Made by a program: the position numbers and the translations under genes
Notes under the pieces: model-generated
What the model was told of the DNA's origin: nothing
The model's database searches: none
The model's input: only the letters and a program-made list of their open reading frames with translations
Shown here: piece after piece, positions 35,077-44,719 of the stretch
How positions within the stretch are numbered: the stretch's first letter is position 1
Layout: each line of letters starts with the position of its first letter
Source: an uncultured Allobosea sp.
GTDB taxonomy: Bacteria > Pseudomonadota > Alphaproteobacteria > Rhizobiales > Beijerinckiaceae
Assembly (NCBI RefSeq): GCF_945956895.1
Contig: NZ_CAMFJF010000001.1
Location: forward strand, 186,001-250,000
DNA length: 64,000 nt
Direction: 5' to 3'

Positions 35077-36099
35077 CTATCCCAGCCGTTCCACGAGCTT
35101 GCCGATCAACCCCTCGACCGTCTCGCCATCGGCGCGGGCGGCAAAGGTCAGGGCGACGCGGTGCTTCAGAACGGGAATGGCGAGCGCCGCGACATCGTCG
35201 ACCGAAGGAGCGAGCCGGCCCTCGACCAGGGCGCGCGCGCGCGCCGCCAGCGTCAGCGACTGGCTGGCGCGGGGACCGGGGCCCCAGGAGAGCTTGTCGG
35301 TGACCGAGGCATCGCCCTCGCCGGGGCGTGCCGAGCGGACGAGATCGAGGATCGCGTCGACAACGGCGTCGCCAACCGGCAGGCGGCGGACGAGTCGCTG
35401 GATCGACATCAGCGTCTCCGCGGTCATCGCCTGCGAGGGCTTGTATTCGGTGGCGCCGGTGGTCTCCAGCAGGATGCGCCGCTCGGCCTCGCGGTCGGGA
35501 TAGCCGACATCGATCTCGAGCAGGAAGCGGTCGAGCTGCGCCTCGGGCAGGGGATAGGTGCCTTCCTGCTCGATCGGGTTCTGCGTCGCCAGCACATGGA
35601 AGGGCGCCGGCAGGTCGTAGCGCTCGCCCGCCACCGTGACGTGGTGCTCCTGCATCGCCTGGAGCAGGGCCGACTGGGTGCGCGGTGAGGCGCGGTTGAT
35701 CTCGTCCGCCATCAGCAACTGGGCGAAGACCGGGCCCTTGATGAAGCGGAAATGGCGCTTGCCGTCGCTCGATTCGTCGAGGACCTCGGAGCCGAGGATG
35801 TCGGAGGGCATCAGGTCCGGCGTGAACTGGACGCGCCGGGCCGCGAGCCCCAATACGGTGCCCATCGCCTCGACGAGCTTGGTCTTGGCGAGGCCGGGGA
35901 CGCCGACGAGCAGGCCATGGCCGCCCGAGAGCAGTGTCACCAACGAGAGATCGACGACCTTCTGCTGGCCGAAGATGACCTGGCCGATCTCCTTGCGCGC
36001 GGCGCCGATGGCACTGAGCGCGGCTTCGGCCGCCTCGACGATGCCTGTGTCGAGGTCGATCGGCGAAGTGCTCTCGTTTGCCCGGGCTTGCGCCGCCAT
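35077..36099 (-). CDS. moxR: MoxR-family AAA+ ATPase
   Basis: 340 residues from ATG 36099, chosen because AGGAGA lies 7 bases upstream; an ATG 13 codons earlier lacks an SD. Walker A is [11 protein letters not shown] (about 64-74), Walker [16 protein letters not shown] (about 127-141), sensor 1 LATQNP and arginine-finger region LDRFLLE. MoxR proteins are chaperone-like ATPases acting with VWA proteins in assembly of enzymes and envelope factors. First gene of the four-gene unit extending to 29054. Divergent from the DUF1285 gene across 202 bp. Confidence 0.92.
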   Translation of the reverse strand: MAAQARANESTSPIDLDTGIVEAAEAALSAIGAARKEIGQVIFGQQKVVDLSLVTLLSGGHGLLVGVPGLAKTKLVEAMGTVLGLAARRVQFTPDLMPSDILGSEVLDESSDGKRHFRFIKGPVFAQLLMADEINRASPRTQSALLQAMQEHHVTVAGERYDLPAPFHVLATQNPIEQEGTYPLPEAQLDRFLLEIDVGYPDREAERRILLETTGATEYKPSQAMTAETLMSIQRLVRRLPVGDAVVDAILDLVRSARPGEGDASVTDKLSWGPGPRASQSLTLAARARALVEGRLAPSVDDVAALAIPVLKHRVALTFAARADGETVEGLIGKLVERLG

Positions 36100-36301
36100 G
36101 TCGGTCTCCTTCACTGTCGCTGGCCGTTGCGCCGCCATGCGAACCGTCGATGCGTTCGGCCGTTCAGTGTGGACGGGCCATCACGGCGGCTCAAGCGCCG
36201 AATGGAATGGTACACATCATCTCGGCTTCACGATTATGTGGAGTTCAAGGCGGAAACGCGATGCAGGCACGATGCCGCAGCCGGTGGCCAGGGAGGATTC
36301 G

Positions 36302-36883
36302 ATGACGGAGCCGGGCCAGGCGATGGAGCGGTTGATGGCCTCGCTCGGCAGCGGCAAGGCGCGCGGATTGCCACCCGTCGAACGCTGGAATCCGCCCTTC
36401 TGCGGCGATCTCGATATGCGCATCGCCGCCGACGGGACCTGGTACTACATGGGCACGCCGATCGGCCGGCCGGCGCTGGTGAAGCTGTTCTCCTCGGTGC
36501 TGAAACGCGAGGGCGACGATTACTTTCTCGTGACCCCGGTCGAGAAAGTGGGAATCACCGTCGATGACGCGCCGTTCCAGGCGGTCGAAATGCAGGTCGA
36601 TGGCGAGGGTGATGGCCGGACGATCGCGTTCCGCACGCAGGTCGACGATCTCGTCTGCCTCGGGCCGGAGCATGGCCTGCGTTTCAGGCGGGCTGCGCAG
36701 GACGGACTGACACCCTATATCCATATCCGGCGCGGGCTCTGGGCCCGGCTGACGCGCGCGCTGACCTACGACCTGCTGGCGCTCGGCGAGGTGCGGGAGG
36801 TTGACGGCGAGGCGATGTTCGGGATTGCAGCTGCAGAGCAGTTCTATCCGGCTTTGCCGGCGAGCGAGATCGAGGGCATCTAG
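36302..36883 (+). CDS. DUF1285 domain protein
   Basis: 193 residues. ATG 36302 is preceded by GGGAGGA with correct spacing and is preferred over the ATG at 36272. DUF1285 features: [31 protein letters not shown] near residues 18-50, [18 protein letters not shown], and LGPEHGLRF. The fold is a two-domain beta structure of unknown function, conserved in proteobacteria. Its stop TAG shares a base with the GTG of the NUDIX gene, implying coupled translation with a CoA-pyrophosphatase-like enzyme and, further down, with the CCA enzyme. Confidence 0.82.
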   Translation: MTEPGQAMERLMASLGSGKARGLPPVERWNPPFCGDLDMRIAADGTWYYMGTPIGRPALVKLFSSVLKREGDDYFLVTPVEKVGITVDDAPFQAVEMQVDGEGDGRTIAFRTQVDDLVCLGPEHGLRFRRAAQDGLTPYIHIRRGLWARLTRALTYDLLALGEVREVDGEAMFGIAAAEQFYPALPASEIEGI

Positions 36884-37542
36884 TGCTGAAGACAATCGAG
36901 TCTGCCCTCAACCTCAGTGCCGAGGGCTTCGCAGCCCTGGCGCGCGCGCGTCTTCGAGCAGAACCGCCGGCGTTGGGCGACGTGATCAGCCGGCCGCGCG
37001 GCGATCATGAGAATCAGCCTTCGTCGGTGCCGATCCCTGACGAGAAGCGCGCCGTGCCGGCAGCTGTGCTGATCGGCATCGTGCCGCGCCCGGCGGGGCC
37101 GACCGTGCTGCTGACGCAGCGTGCGGCGGCCTTGCGCAATCACTCGGCGCAGGTCGCCTTTCCCGGCGGCCGGGTCGATGCCGTCGACGGCTCGCCGATC
37201 GTCACGGCGCTGCGCGAGACCGAGGAGGAGATCGGCCTGCCGCGGTCGCATATCCGCACGCTCGGCTTCCTCGACGCCTATCTGACCGGCACCGGCTATC
37301 GCATCGTGCCGGTGGTGGCGCTGATCGAGCCGCCCTTCTCGCTGACGATCAACCATAACGAGGTCGATGAGGCCTTCGAGACGCCGCTCTCCTTCCTGCT
37401 CGATCCCGCCAACCACAAGCGCGAGGGGCGTGAGTGGAAGGGGCATTTCCGCACCTACTATGCGATGCCGTTCGAGGGTCGCTATATCTGGGGAGCGACC
37501 GCCGGCATGATCCGCAATCTCTACGAGCGGCTTGCCGGATAA
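36883..37542 (+). CDS. NUDIX hydrolase, CoA pyrophosphatase type (NudL/YeaB-like)
   Basis: 219 residues, GTG start overlapping the previous stop (TAGTG). The UPF0035 signature of CoA pyrophosphatases, LTQRAAALRNHSAQVAFPGG, precedes the NUDIX box with ALRETEEEIGL. It would split CoA and CoA disulfide derivatives to 3',5'-ADP and 4'-phosphopantetheine. NHKREGREWKGHFRTYYAMPF in the C-terminal part is also family-typical. Cytoplasmic. Conserved neighbour of the DUF1285 and CCA genes in alphaproteobacteria as far as I recall. Confidence 0.88.
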   Translation: MLKTIESALNLSAEGFAALARARLRAEPPALGDVISRPRGDHENQPSSVPIPDEKRAVPAAVLIGIVPRPAGPTVLLTQRAAALRNHSAQVAFPGGRVDAVDGSPIVTALRETEEEIGLPRSHIRTLGFLDAYLTGTGYRIVPVVALIEPPFSLTINHNEVDEAFETPLSFLLDPANHKREGREWKGHFRTYYAMPFEGRYIWGATAGMIRNLYERLAG

Positions 37543-37583
37543 GACTTTTTGCGCGGATGCCGCGCCGGGGAACGACGAAGCCG

Positions 37584-37841
37584 ATGCTGCGCGCGATCAT
37601 CGAAGAGGTTCTGCTCTTCGTCTTGCCCTTCTGCGTCTTCGCAGCCTATCTCGTCATCAACAGGCGCAATCCTTTCGATGTCGAGCATTGGAGCCCGCAT
37701 GTCTTCCGCCTTGCGGTCGCGGGCTTCCTGCTGGCGATCGCCGTGCTGATCTATGGCGGCTTCATCGCGCCGCGCAGCGAGGGCGCCTACGAACCGCCGC
37801 ATATGGAGAACGGGGTTCTGGTGCCCGGCCGCTTCAAATGA
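37584..37841 (+). CDS. Small DUF6111-like two-helix membrane protein
   Basis: 85 residues. ATG 37584 begins MLRAIIEEVLLFVLPFCVFA (helix 1); a second helix is FRLAVAGFLLAIAVLIYGGF, followed by a short soluble tail APRSEGAYEPPHMENGVLVP. The arrangement matches DUF6111. It sits in a tight cluster: 41 bp after the NUDIX gene and overlapping the CCA gene by 4 bases (ATGA). Function unknown. Confidence 0.75.
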   Translation: MLRAIIEEVLLFVLPFCVFAAYLVINRRNPFDVEHWSPHVFRLAVAGFLLAIAVLIYGGFIAPRSEGAYEPPHMENGVLVPGRFK

Positions 37842-39073
37842 CTGGGGAACGCGCCGGCGAGATCGCATGCTTCCTGGCCCAGCCGGCGCTGGCGCGGCTG
37901 CTGTCGGCGCTTGACGGGAACGGCGAGGAAACGCGCGTCGTCGGGGGTGCGGTGCGCAATCTCCTGCTCGGCGAGCCGGCGAGCGATGTCGACCTCGCCA
38001 CCACCGCTTTGCCGCAGGAGACGATCCGGCGCGGCAAGGCGGCCGGCTTCAAGGCGGTGCCGACCGGCATCGAGCACGGCACGGTCACGCTGGTCGCGGA
38101 GGGCACGAGCTTCGAGGTCACGACGCTCAGGCGCGATGTCGAGACGGACGGACGCCGCGCCAAGGTCGTGTTCGGCCGGGATTTCGTGGCGGATGCGCTG
38201 CGGCGCGACTTCACCATCAATGCGCTCGGCCTTGGGCGCGACGGCACGCTGCGTGACTATTGCGGCGGGCTCGACGATCTCGCCCAACGCCGGGTGCGCT
38301 TCATCGGCGATGCCGCGGCCCGGATCCGCGAGGACTATCTGCGCATCCTGCGCTTCTTTCGCTTCCATGCCCGTTACGGTGCCGGCGAGCCCGATGCCGA
38401 AGGCCTGCGCGCCTGCATCGCCGGCCGCGAGGGGCTCGCCGGTTTGTCGCGCGAGCGGGTCCGTGCGGAGTTGCTCAAGCTTCTGGTCGCCCCCCGTGTC
38501 AGCCCGACCTTGCAGGCGATGGCCGGAGCCGGCCTGCTGATGCCGGTGATCGGCGGCGTGCCGCATCTCTCGCGTTTCGCGCTGGTTGCGGAAGACCACG
38601 GCGAGGGCGTCCATGCGGTGTTCCGGCTGGCGGCGCTGGCGGTTTCGGTTGGGGAGGATGCGCTGCGCCTGCGTGAGCGGCTGCGTCTTTCCAACGAAGA
38701 ATTCGACCGGACCGCCCGGATCGCCTCGGCATTGGAGAAGCTGGGCGGCCGGGCGGGGCTGCCTGATATCGCGGCCTTGCGCCTTGTCGCCCATGATGCC
38801 GGGAACGATGCGACGGCTGCGGCACTCGCCCTGCTGAACGCCACGGCGGCAGGCGAAGGCAAGGACAAGGTTCAGCGCCTCATCAGCGAACTCGGCCGGA
38901 CGCCGCGCTTCGAACCGACGGGCAAGGACGTCATCGGGCTCGGTGTCCCGCCCGGTCCACGCGTCGGGCAGGCGCTTGCGGCGGCCCGGCAGAGCTGGAT
39001 CGAGGCCGGTTGTGTCTCCGGCATGGGCGAGCAGATAGAGTTTGTGCGGATGGCTGTAGCCGCTCTTCCCTAG
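37838..39073 (+). CDS. cca: CCA-adding/poly(A)-polymerase-family tRNA nucleotidyltransferase
   Basis: 411 residues. The start overlaps the preceding stop in ATGA. Class II nucleotidyltransferase motifs: VVGGAVRNLLLGEPASDVDLAT (G-G then DxD, about 34-55), EVTTLRRDVETDGR, RRDFTINALG and the RIREDYLRILRFFRFHARYG template-arginine segment. It adds or repairs the 3' CCA of tRNAs. Length agrees with alphaproteobacterial members lacking an HD domain. Convergent with hemF across a family C repeat. Confidence 0.9.
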   Translation: MTGERAGEIACFLAQPALARLLSALDGNGEETRVVGGAVRNLLLGEPASDVDLATTALPQETIRRGKAAGFKAVPTGIEHGTVTLVAEGTSFEVTTLRRDVETDGRRAKVVFGRDFVADALRRDFTINALGLGRDGTLRDYCGGLDDLAQRRVRFIGDAAARIREDYLRILRFFRFHARYGAGEPDAEGLRACIAGREGLAGLSRERVRAELLKLLVAPRVSPTLQAMAGAGLLMPVIGGVPHLSRFALVAEDHGEGVHAVFRLAALAVSVGEDALRLRERLRLSNEEFDRTARIASALEKLGGRAGLPDIAALRLVAHDAGNDATAAALALLNATAAGEGKDKVQRLISELGRTPRFEPTGKDVIGLGVPPGPRVGQALAAARQSWIEAGCVSGMGEQIEFVRMAVAALP

Positions 39074-39101
39074 GGCGTGTTGATTCCTGATGGAACCAGA
39101 G

Positions 39102-39197
39102 CGTCATCCCGGACAAGCTGCGCAGCAGCGCCGATCCGGGATCCATCGTAAAGCCCCGGAGCTCGCCGATGGATCCCGGCTCAAGGCCGGGATGACG
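39102..39197. repeat. Palindromic intergenic repeat, family C copy 2
   Basis: GTCATCCCGGACAAGC and GGCCGGGATGACG ends; GGATCCATC and GATGGATCC inside. Outer flanks TGGAACC (39091-39097) and GGTTCCA (39202-39208) extend the symmetry. It lies between convergent cca and hemF and may act as a bidirectional stop. Confidence 0.8.
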
Positions 39198-39250
39198 TCG
39201 CGGTTCCAATAAATCTCAACATATTCCCGGCGCGGACAGCGCGGGCAGCC

Positions 39251-40195
39251 TCAAGGCCAGCGCACCGTCGGCGGCATCGAGGACAGGATCGAATCGACAT
39301 TGCCGCCGGTCTTCAGCCCGAAGATCGTGCCGCGGTCGTAGAGCAGGTTGAACTCGACATAGCGGCCGCGACGGACCTGCTGTTCGTGGCGTTCGGTCTC
39401 GCTCCAGGGCTTGCCGATATTGCGGCACAGGATGTTGGGGTAGATGTCGAGGAAAGCCTCGCCGACGGCGCGGGTGAAAGCGAAATCGGCCTCGACATCG
39501 CCGGTCCAGATATAGTCGTAGAAGATGCCGCCGATGCCGCGCGGCTCGTTGCGGTGCTTCAGGAAGAAATACTCGTCGCACCAGCTCTTGAAGCGCGGAT
39601 AGTCCGCGATGGCCGGGAAATTGTCGCAGGGACGGCGCATCGCGGCGTGGAAGTCGCGCGTGTCCGGGTCTTCCTGGTTGCGCCGCGCGTCGAGTACCGG
39701 CGTCAGATCGGCGCCGCCGCCGAACCACGGCTTGGTGGTGACGACGAGCCGCGTGTTCATGTGCACGGTCGGCGCATGCGGGTTCCAGGGATGGGCGATC
39801 AGCGAGATGCCGGTGGCATGGAAGCGCGGATCCTGCGCCGCGCCGGGAATCTGCCCGGCGAAATCGGGGTGGAAGCTGCCATGCACCGTGGAGACGTGGA
39901 CGCCGACCTTCTCGAAGACGCGGCCCTTCATGATCGACATGACACCACCGCCGCCGGGCGCGCCATCATGGTTGGTGCGCTGCCAGGGCGTGCGGACGAA
40001 GCGACCGGGCTTGTCCGTTTCGGGCGGGAAGGGGCCGGCAGCCTCGTCCTCGATCGCCTCGAAGGCGGCGCAGATGCGATCGCGCAGGCTCTCGAACCAG
40101 GCGGCGGCGCGCGGCTTGAGCGCTTCGACGACGGCCGGATCGGCGGGAGAGAATTCATCGGGCTTCGGGGTGACCATCTTCTGCTTCTGTTCCAT
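39251..40195 (-). CDS. hemF: Oxygen-dependent coproporphyrinogen III oxidase
   Basis: 314 residues. HemF signatures are dense: [40 protein letters not shown]-type region, [24 protein letters not shown] and [20 protein letters not shown] near the C-terminus. It converts coproporphyrinogen III to protoporphyrinogen IX with O2 in heme synthesis. The start overlaps trmL by about 40 bp; a second ATG at 40177 would reduce the overlap. Cytoplasmic homodimer in known cases. Confidence 0.93.
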   Translation of the reverse strand: MEQKQKMVTPKPDEFSPADPAVVEALKPRAAAWFESLRDRICAAFEAIEDEAAGPFPPETDKPGRFVRTPWQRTNHDGAPGGGGVMSIMKGRVFEKVGVHVSTVHGSFHPDFAGQIPGAAQDPRFHATGISLIAHPWNPHAPTVHMNTRLVVTTKPWFGGGADLTPVLDARRNQEDPDTRDFHAAMRRPCDNFPAIADYPRFKSWCDEYFFLKHRNEPRGIGGIFYDYIWTGDVEADFAFTRAVGEAFLDIYPNILCRNIGKPWSETERHEQQVRRGRYVEFNLLYDRGTIFGLKTGGNVDSILSSMPPTVRWP

Positions 40196-40658
40196 TGCGG
40201 TCCGGAAAGCCGCCAGTCTGTCGTAAGGCCTCGCCTATTACCATCGCTGCCGCCAGCGCGACATTGAGCGAACGCAATCCCGATCGCATGGGAATGTGCA
40301 GGCTGGCCTCGGCGGCGGCACGGACCTCGGCCGTCACGCCGGCCGACTCGCGCCCGACCAGGACGATGTCGCTGGCCTGGAAGGCGAAATCGGGCAGGGG
40401 TGTCGCGCCATCGGTCTCGGCCAGGACGAGGCGACGGCCCTGGGCCCTGCGCCAGCCGTCGAAAGCGGCGAAGGAATCATGGCGCCGGACGGCGGCGCGT
40501 TCGAGATAGTCCATGCCCGAGCGGCGGAAATGCCGGTCCGAGACGTCGAAGGCAGCCGGTTCCACGATGTCGACGGCGATGCCGAGGCAGGCGGCCATGC
40601 GGATCATCGTGCCGGCGTTCTGCGGGATGTCCGGCTGGAAGAGGGCGAGGCGAAGCAT
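40155..40658 (-). CDS. trmL: tRNA (cytidine/uridine-34 2'-O)-methyltransferase TrmL
   Basis: 167 residues from ATG 40658, which begins the consensus [20 protein letters not shown]; ten residues upstream in frame are not conserved. The SPOUT knot motifs are [17 protein letters not shown] and [26 protein letters not shown]. TrmL methylates the wobble ribose of certain leucine tRNAs. C-terminus overlaps the hemF start, an arrangement often kept in alphaproteobacteria. Divergent from the ABC exporter across 111 bp. Confidence 0.9.
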   Translation of the reverse strand: MLRLALFQPDIPQNAGTMIRMAACLGIAVDIVEPAAFDVSDRHFRRSGMDYLERAAVRRHDSFAAFDGWRRAQGRRLVLAETDGATPLPDFAFQASDIVLVGRESAGVTAEVRAAAEASLHIPMRSGLRSLNVALAAAMVIGEALRQTGGFPDRNGTEAEDGHPEAR

Positions 40659-40769
40659 GGCTCCCGTCATGCGGTGACGCTCGGACATGCGTCAAGCAGG
40701 CTGGTCATTCGTGCAGGCGGGGACCATATGCCTCGAAACCGTCGCGATATCGCTCCAGGGAGAGCTGAC

Positions 40770-42635
40770 ATGTTCGCTCCGCTCTTCCGCTGGCTCGAAA
40801 GCCGCATCGACGTCTTCGCTCCGTTCGACGAGCAGGAGACGCCGCCGCGTGGCGTCTGGCCCTTCATGTGGCATCACATCAAGGGCGTGAAGGGCTGGAT
40901 GGCCCTGATCATGATCACGGGCCTCGGCTTCAGCGGCATCGAGGCGGCGATGTACCTGATGGTCGGCTGGTTCGTCGACCTGCTCTCGACGCAGTCGCCG
41001 CAAACGATCTTCCGCGATCATGGCTGGCTCTTGGCGGGCGCGGCCTTCCTGCTCGTCGTTGTCCGGCCGCTGATCTATTTCGCCAACCACGCCATCGTCG
41101 ACCAGGTGGTGGTGCCGCAGATCACCAACCAGATCCGCTGGCGCAACCATGTCTACACGCTCGGCCATGCGCTGGGTTACTTTCAGAACGATTTTGCAGG
41201 ACGCCTTTCCGCCCGCGTGATCCAGGCCGGGCAGTCGATTCGCGGTGCGACGATCGAGGTCATCGACGACCTCTGGTATGCGCTGGTCTTCGCCACGGTG
41301 GCGATCGGCTTCTTCGGCAAGACGAGCCTGTGGCTGGCGCTGCCGGTGATCGTCTGGCTTTCGGCCTATGTCGCACTGCTGATCTATTTCGTGCCGCGGG
41401 CGAAGCAGCGTTCGGAGGCGAACTCGTTCGGGCGCTCGAGCACGACCGGGCGCATCGTCGATTCCTACACCAACATCCTGACCGTGAAGCTGTTCGCGCG
41501 GGCCGATGCCGAGCGCTCCGCCGTCCGCGACTCGTTGACGCGGTGGAACGCCTCTTTCCTCAACCTGTCGCGCCTGATCACCGGCGTCAGCGTCATCCTG
41601 CAGACGATGAACAGCCTGCTCGTGGTGGCGACCGCATGGCTCGCGCTGCTGCTCTGGAGCCAGGGCGAGATGACGCCGGGCGCGGTCGCGGCCGCCATCG
41701 GTCTCGTGCTCCGGCTGGTGCAGATGTCGGGCTGGCTGATCCATCTCGTGCGCGGCATCTTCGAGAATATCGGCTCGGTGCAGGAGAGCATGGAGACGAT
41801 CGCCAAGCCGCACGACCTGCCGGACGCGGCCGACGCCCGCCCGCTCGTCGTCGACAAGGGCGCGATCAGCTTCGAGAAGATACGCTTCAATTACGGCCGG
41901 GGGCAGGGGCTGTTCGAAGGGCTCGATCTCCAGATCCGGCCGGGCGAGCGGGTCGGGCTCGTCGGTCCGTCGGGCGCCGGAAAGTCGACCCTGGTGAACC
42001 TGCTGCTCCGGCTCTATCCGCTCGAAGGCGGGCGCATCCTGATCGACGGACAGGACATCGCCCATGTCACGCAGGACAGCCTGCGCGCCCAGATCGGCAT
42101 GGTGACGCAGGACAATTCGCTGCTGCACCGTTCGATCGGCGACAATATCGCCTATGGCCGCATCGGCGCGGGCGAGGCGGAGATCGCGCGCGCGGCGCAG
42201 CAGGCCGAGGCGCATGAATTCATCCTCGGCCTTGGCGATCAGGACGGCCGCACGGGCTTCGATTCGCGTGTCGGCGAACGTGGCGTGAAGCTTTCGGGCG
42301 GCCAGCGCCAGCGCATCGCGATCGCCCGCGTGCTGCTCAAGGACGCGCCGATCCTGATTCTCGACGAGGCGACCTCGGCGCTCGACTCGGAGGTCGAGGC
42401 GGCGATCCAGCAACAGCTCGCGGCCCTGATGCAGGGCAAGACCGTGATCGCGATCGCGCACCGGCTCTCGACCATTGCGGCGCTCGACCGATTGATCGTG
42501 CTCGATCAGGGCCGGATCGCCGATATCGGGAGCCATGACGAGCTGATCGCGCGGGGCGGGCTCTATGCCAGGCTCTGGGCGCGCCAGTCGGGCGGATTCC
42601 TCGCCGCCGCCGATCCGGAAAAGCTCGCGGTCTGA
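40770..42635 (+). CDS. ABC exporter, fused permease-ATPase
   Basis: 621 residues from ATG 40770 (SD GGGAGAG). Six N-terminal helices (about 40-330) belong to the type I exporter fold; the ATPase half has GPSGAGKST (Walker A, about 400), the signature SGGQRQRIAIARVL, Walker B ILILDEATSALD and the H-loop IAHRLST. Substrate is not deducible; relatives include multidrug/lipid exporters. Homodimer expected. Standalone gene, divergent from trmL. Confidence 0.88.
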   Translation: MFAPLFRWLESRIDVFAPFDEQETPPRGVWPFMWHHIKGVKGWMALIMITGLGFSGIEAAMYLMVGWFVDLLSTQSPQTIFRDHGWLLAGAAFLLVVVRPLIYFANHAIVDQVVVPQITNQIRWRNHVYTLGHALGYFQNDFAGRLSARVIQAGQSIRGATIEVIDDLWYALVFATVAIGFFGKTSLWLALPVIVWLSAYVALLIYFVPRAKQRSEANSFGRSSTTGRIVDSYTNILTVKLFARADAERSAVRDSLTRWNASFLNLSRLITGVSVILQTMNSLLVVATAWLALLLWSQGEMTPGAVAAAIGLVLRLVQMSGWLIHLVRGIFENIGSVQESMETIAKPHDLPDAADARPLVVDKGAISFEKIRFNYGRGQGLFEGLDLQIRPGERVGLVGPSGAGKSTLVNLLLRLYPLEGGRILIDGQDIAHVTQDSLRAQIGMVTQDNSLLHRSIGDNIAYGRIGAGEAEIARAAQQAEAHEFILGLGDQDGRTGFDSRVGERGVKLSGGQRQRIAIARVLLKDAPILILDEATSALDSEVEAAIQQQLAALMQGKTVIAIAHRLSTIAALDRLIVLDQGRIADIGSHDELIARGGLYARLWARQSGGFLAAADPEKLAV

Positions 42636-42730
42636 CGTCTTCGCCGGTGGACTGTGCGCCATGCATGGCTGGGGCGTTCGCGACAGTAGACTTCGTCCAA
42701 TCTGCATGTCAAAGAGCCCAAGGTGACGCA

Positions 42731-42747
42731 CCGCCGCATTGCGGCGG
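42731..42747. promoter_or_regulatory. Inverted repeat in petABC upstream region
   Basis: CCGCCGC-ATT-GCGGCGG, perfect 7-bp arms, 80 bp before petA. Possible operator or leader hairpin; no T-tract follows. Confidence 0.35.
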
Positions 42748-42785
42748 CAGCGGCGCGCCCCTATGAGGGCGAGAGGCGATAATTT

Positions 42786-42802
42786 CGAGCTGTTACAGCT
42801 CG
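42786..42802. promoter_or_regulatory. 17-bp perfect palindrome just upstream of petA
   Basis: CGAGCTGTTACAGCTCG: 8-bp arms around a single T, ending 24 bp before the petA GTG and 11 bp before its AGAGGA. Odd-length near-perfect symmetry is typical of a homodimeric regulator site; regulator unknown. Confidence 0.45.
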
Positions 42803-42826
42803 CAAGACGTTTAAGAGGATTGGATC

Positions 42827-43375
42827 GTGGCGCACGCGACCGATACATCGACCGGAACAACCCGCCGCGATTTCCTGATGCTGGCCACCGGCGCAGCCGG
42901 TGCCGTCGGCCTCGGTGCTGTCGTCGTCCCCCTGATCAGCCAGCTCGCGCCCGATGCACAGACGGTCGCGGCCGGCGCGCCGGTCGATCTCGACCTTGCG
43001 CCCATCGCCGAAGGGCAGGCGATCAAGATCTTCTGGCGCGGCAAGCCGATCTTCGTCCGCCATCGCACGAAGAAGGAAATCGACGAGGCGCTCGCCGTCG
43101 ACGTCGCGACCCTGCGCGACCCGCAGACCGACCAGCAGCGCACCAAGGCCGGCCACGAGCCGATCCTGGTCGTCTTCGGCAATTGCACCCATCTCGGCTG
43201 CATCCCGCTGGGCACCGCACCGGGCGAGCCCAAGGGCGAATATGACGGCTGGTTCTGCCCCTGCCACGGCTCGCACTACGATTCCTCCGGCCGCATCCGC
43301 AAGGGGCCGGCGCCGCTCAACCTGCCGGTGCCGCCCTATGCCTTCACCGCGGACACCAAGATTCGGATCGGCTGA
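42827..43375 (+). CDS. petA: Ubiquinol-cytochrome c reductase iron-sulfur (Rieske) subunit
   Basis: 182 residues; GTG start with AGAGGA seven bases upstream. The N-terminal [15 protein letters not shown] is a Tat-type signal-anchor, as usual for Rieske proteins. Cluster ligands are Cys120/His122 in CTHLGC and Cys144/His147 in CPCHGS, with Cys125 and Cys146 available for the disulfide. It oxidises ubiquinol at the Qo site of the cytochrome bc1 complex and passes electrons to cytochrome c1. First gene of petABC. Confidence 0.96.
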   Translation: MAHATDTSTGTTRRDFLMLATGAAGAVGLGAVVVPLISQLAPDAQTVAAGAPVDLDLAPIAEGQAIKIFWRGKPIFVRHRTKKEIDEALAVDVATLRDPQTDQQRTKAGHEPILVVFGNCTHLGCIPLGTAPGEPKGEYDGWFCPCHGSHYDSSGRIRKGPAPLNLPVPPYAFTADTKIRIG

Positions 43376-43428
43376 GCAATGCGCTCGACGCTTTTCTGCC
43401 AAGATGAGACAGCCTTGAGGCATTCTTC

Positions 43429-44712
43429 ATGAGTGGTCACAGTTCCTACATCCCGAAGACCGGTATCGAGCGCTGGCTCGACGCGCGCCTGCCGATCATC
43501 CGGCTTGCCCATGACTCGGCGGTCTCCTACCCGGTTCCGCGCAACCTGAACTATCTGTGGACCTTCGGTGGTATCCTCGTGTTCATGCTGGTGGCGCAGA
43601 TCATCACCGGCGTGATCCTGGTGATGCACTACACCCCGCATGCGACGATGGCGTTCAACTCCGTCGAGCACATCATGCGCGACGTGAACTACGGCTGGCT
43701 CCTGCGCTACCTGCACTCGAACGGCGCCTCGATGTTCTTCGTCGCCGTCTATGTGCACATCTTCCGCGGGCTTTATTATGGCTCGTACAAGGCGCCGCGC
43801 GAGGTGCTCTGGATCCTCGGCGTGGTCATCTTCCTGCTGATGATGGCGACGGCGTTCATGGGCTACGTGCTGCCCTGGGGCCAGATGTCCTTCTGGGGCG
43901 CGACCGTCATCACGAACCTGTTCTCGGCCCTGCCTGTGGTCGGCGAGACGATCGTGACCTATCTGTGGGGCGGCTATTCGGTCGACAACCCGACGCTGAA
44001 CCGCTTCTTCTCGCTGCACTACCTGCTGCCGTTCATGATCTTCGGCGTCGTCGTGCTGCATATCTGGGCGCTGCATGTCGTCGGCCAGAACAACCCGACC
44101 GGCGTCGAGGTGAAGAACGTCCAGAAGGACACCGTGCCGTTCACGCCCTATGCGACCGTGAAGGACATCTTCGGCATGGTCGTGTTCATGATCGTGTTCT
44201 CCTGGTTCGTGTTCTACCAGCCGAACTTCATGGGTCATGCCGACAACTACATCCAGGCCAACCCGGCCTCGACGCCTGCGCATATCGTCCCGGAATGGTA
44301 CTTCCTGCCGTTCTACGCGATCCTGCGCGCCATTCCCGACAAGCTCGGTGGCGTGCTGGCCATGGGCGGCGCGATCGTCGTGCTCGCCTTCCTGCCCTGG
44401 ATCGACACCTCCAAGGTCAAGTCGATGACCTACCGGCCGATCGCGCGCCAGCTGTTCTGGATGTTCGTCCTGGTCTGCATCGGCCTCGGCTATCTCGGCG
44501 CCATGCCGGCTGACGAGCCCTATGTGACCATCTCGCGCATCCTCACCGTGCTGTATTTCGGCTTCTTCGTCGCGCTGTTCATCGTCGGGCTGTTCGAACG
44601 CCCGAAGGCGCTGCCGACCTCGATCGCCGATGCCGTGCTCGCTTCCGCCAATGGTGGGTCGGCGGCCCGCGTCGCGACCGCCACCGCTGCCGAACCGAAC
44701 GTCAAGGGCTGA
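43429..44712 (+). CDS. petB: Cytochrome b subunit of bc1 complex
   Basis: 427 residues with GAGG eight bases before the start. Eight membrane helices. Heme-ligand histidine pairs lie in [22 protein letters not shown] and [23 protein letters not shown]. The Qo-site PEWY motif is present ([14 protein letters not shown]), and [14 protein letters not shown] is another family landmark. Central quinol-oxidising subunit of complex III. Cytochrome b and c1 are separate genes here, not the fused fbcH form of Bradyrhizobium and relatives. Confidence 0.97.
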   Translation: MSGHSSYIPKTGIERWLDARLPIIRLAHDSAVSYPVPRNLNYLWTFGGILVFMLVAQIITGVILVMHYTPHATMAFNSVEHIMRDVNYGWLLRYLHSNGASMFFVAVYVHIFRGLYYGSYKAPREVLWILGVVIFLLMMATAFMGYVLPWGQMSFWGATVITNLFSALPVVGETIVTYLWGGYSVDNPTLNRFFSLHYLLPFMIFGVVVLHIWALHVVGQNNPTGVEVKNVQKDTVPFTPYATVKDIFGMVVFMIVFSWFVFYQPNFMGHADNYIQANPASTPAHIVPEWYFLPFYAILRAIPDKLGGVLAMGGAIVVLAFLPWIDTSKVKSMTYRPIARQLFWMFVLVCIGLGYLGAMPADEPYVTISRILTVLYFGFFVALFIVGLFERPKALPTSIADAVLASANGGSAARVATATAAEPNVKG

Positions 44713-44719
44713 CGGAACC

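Noticed and set aside
40692-42860. 722-codon minus-strand open frame
   Set aside because: Antisense to the ABC exporter, whose Walker and signature motifs are intact; the mirror translation is low-complexity.
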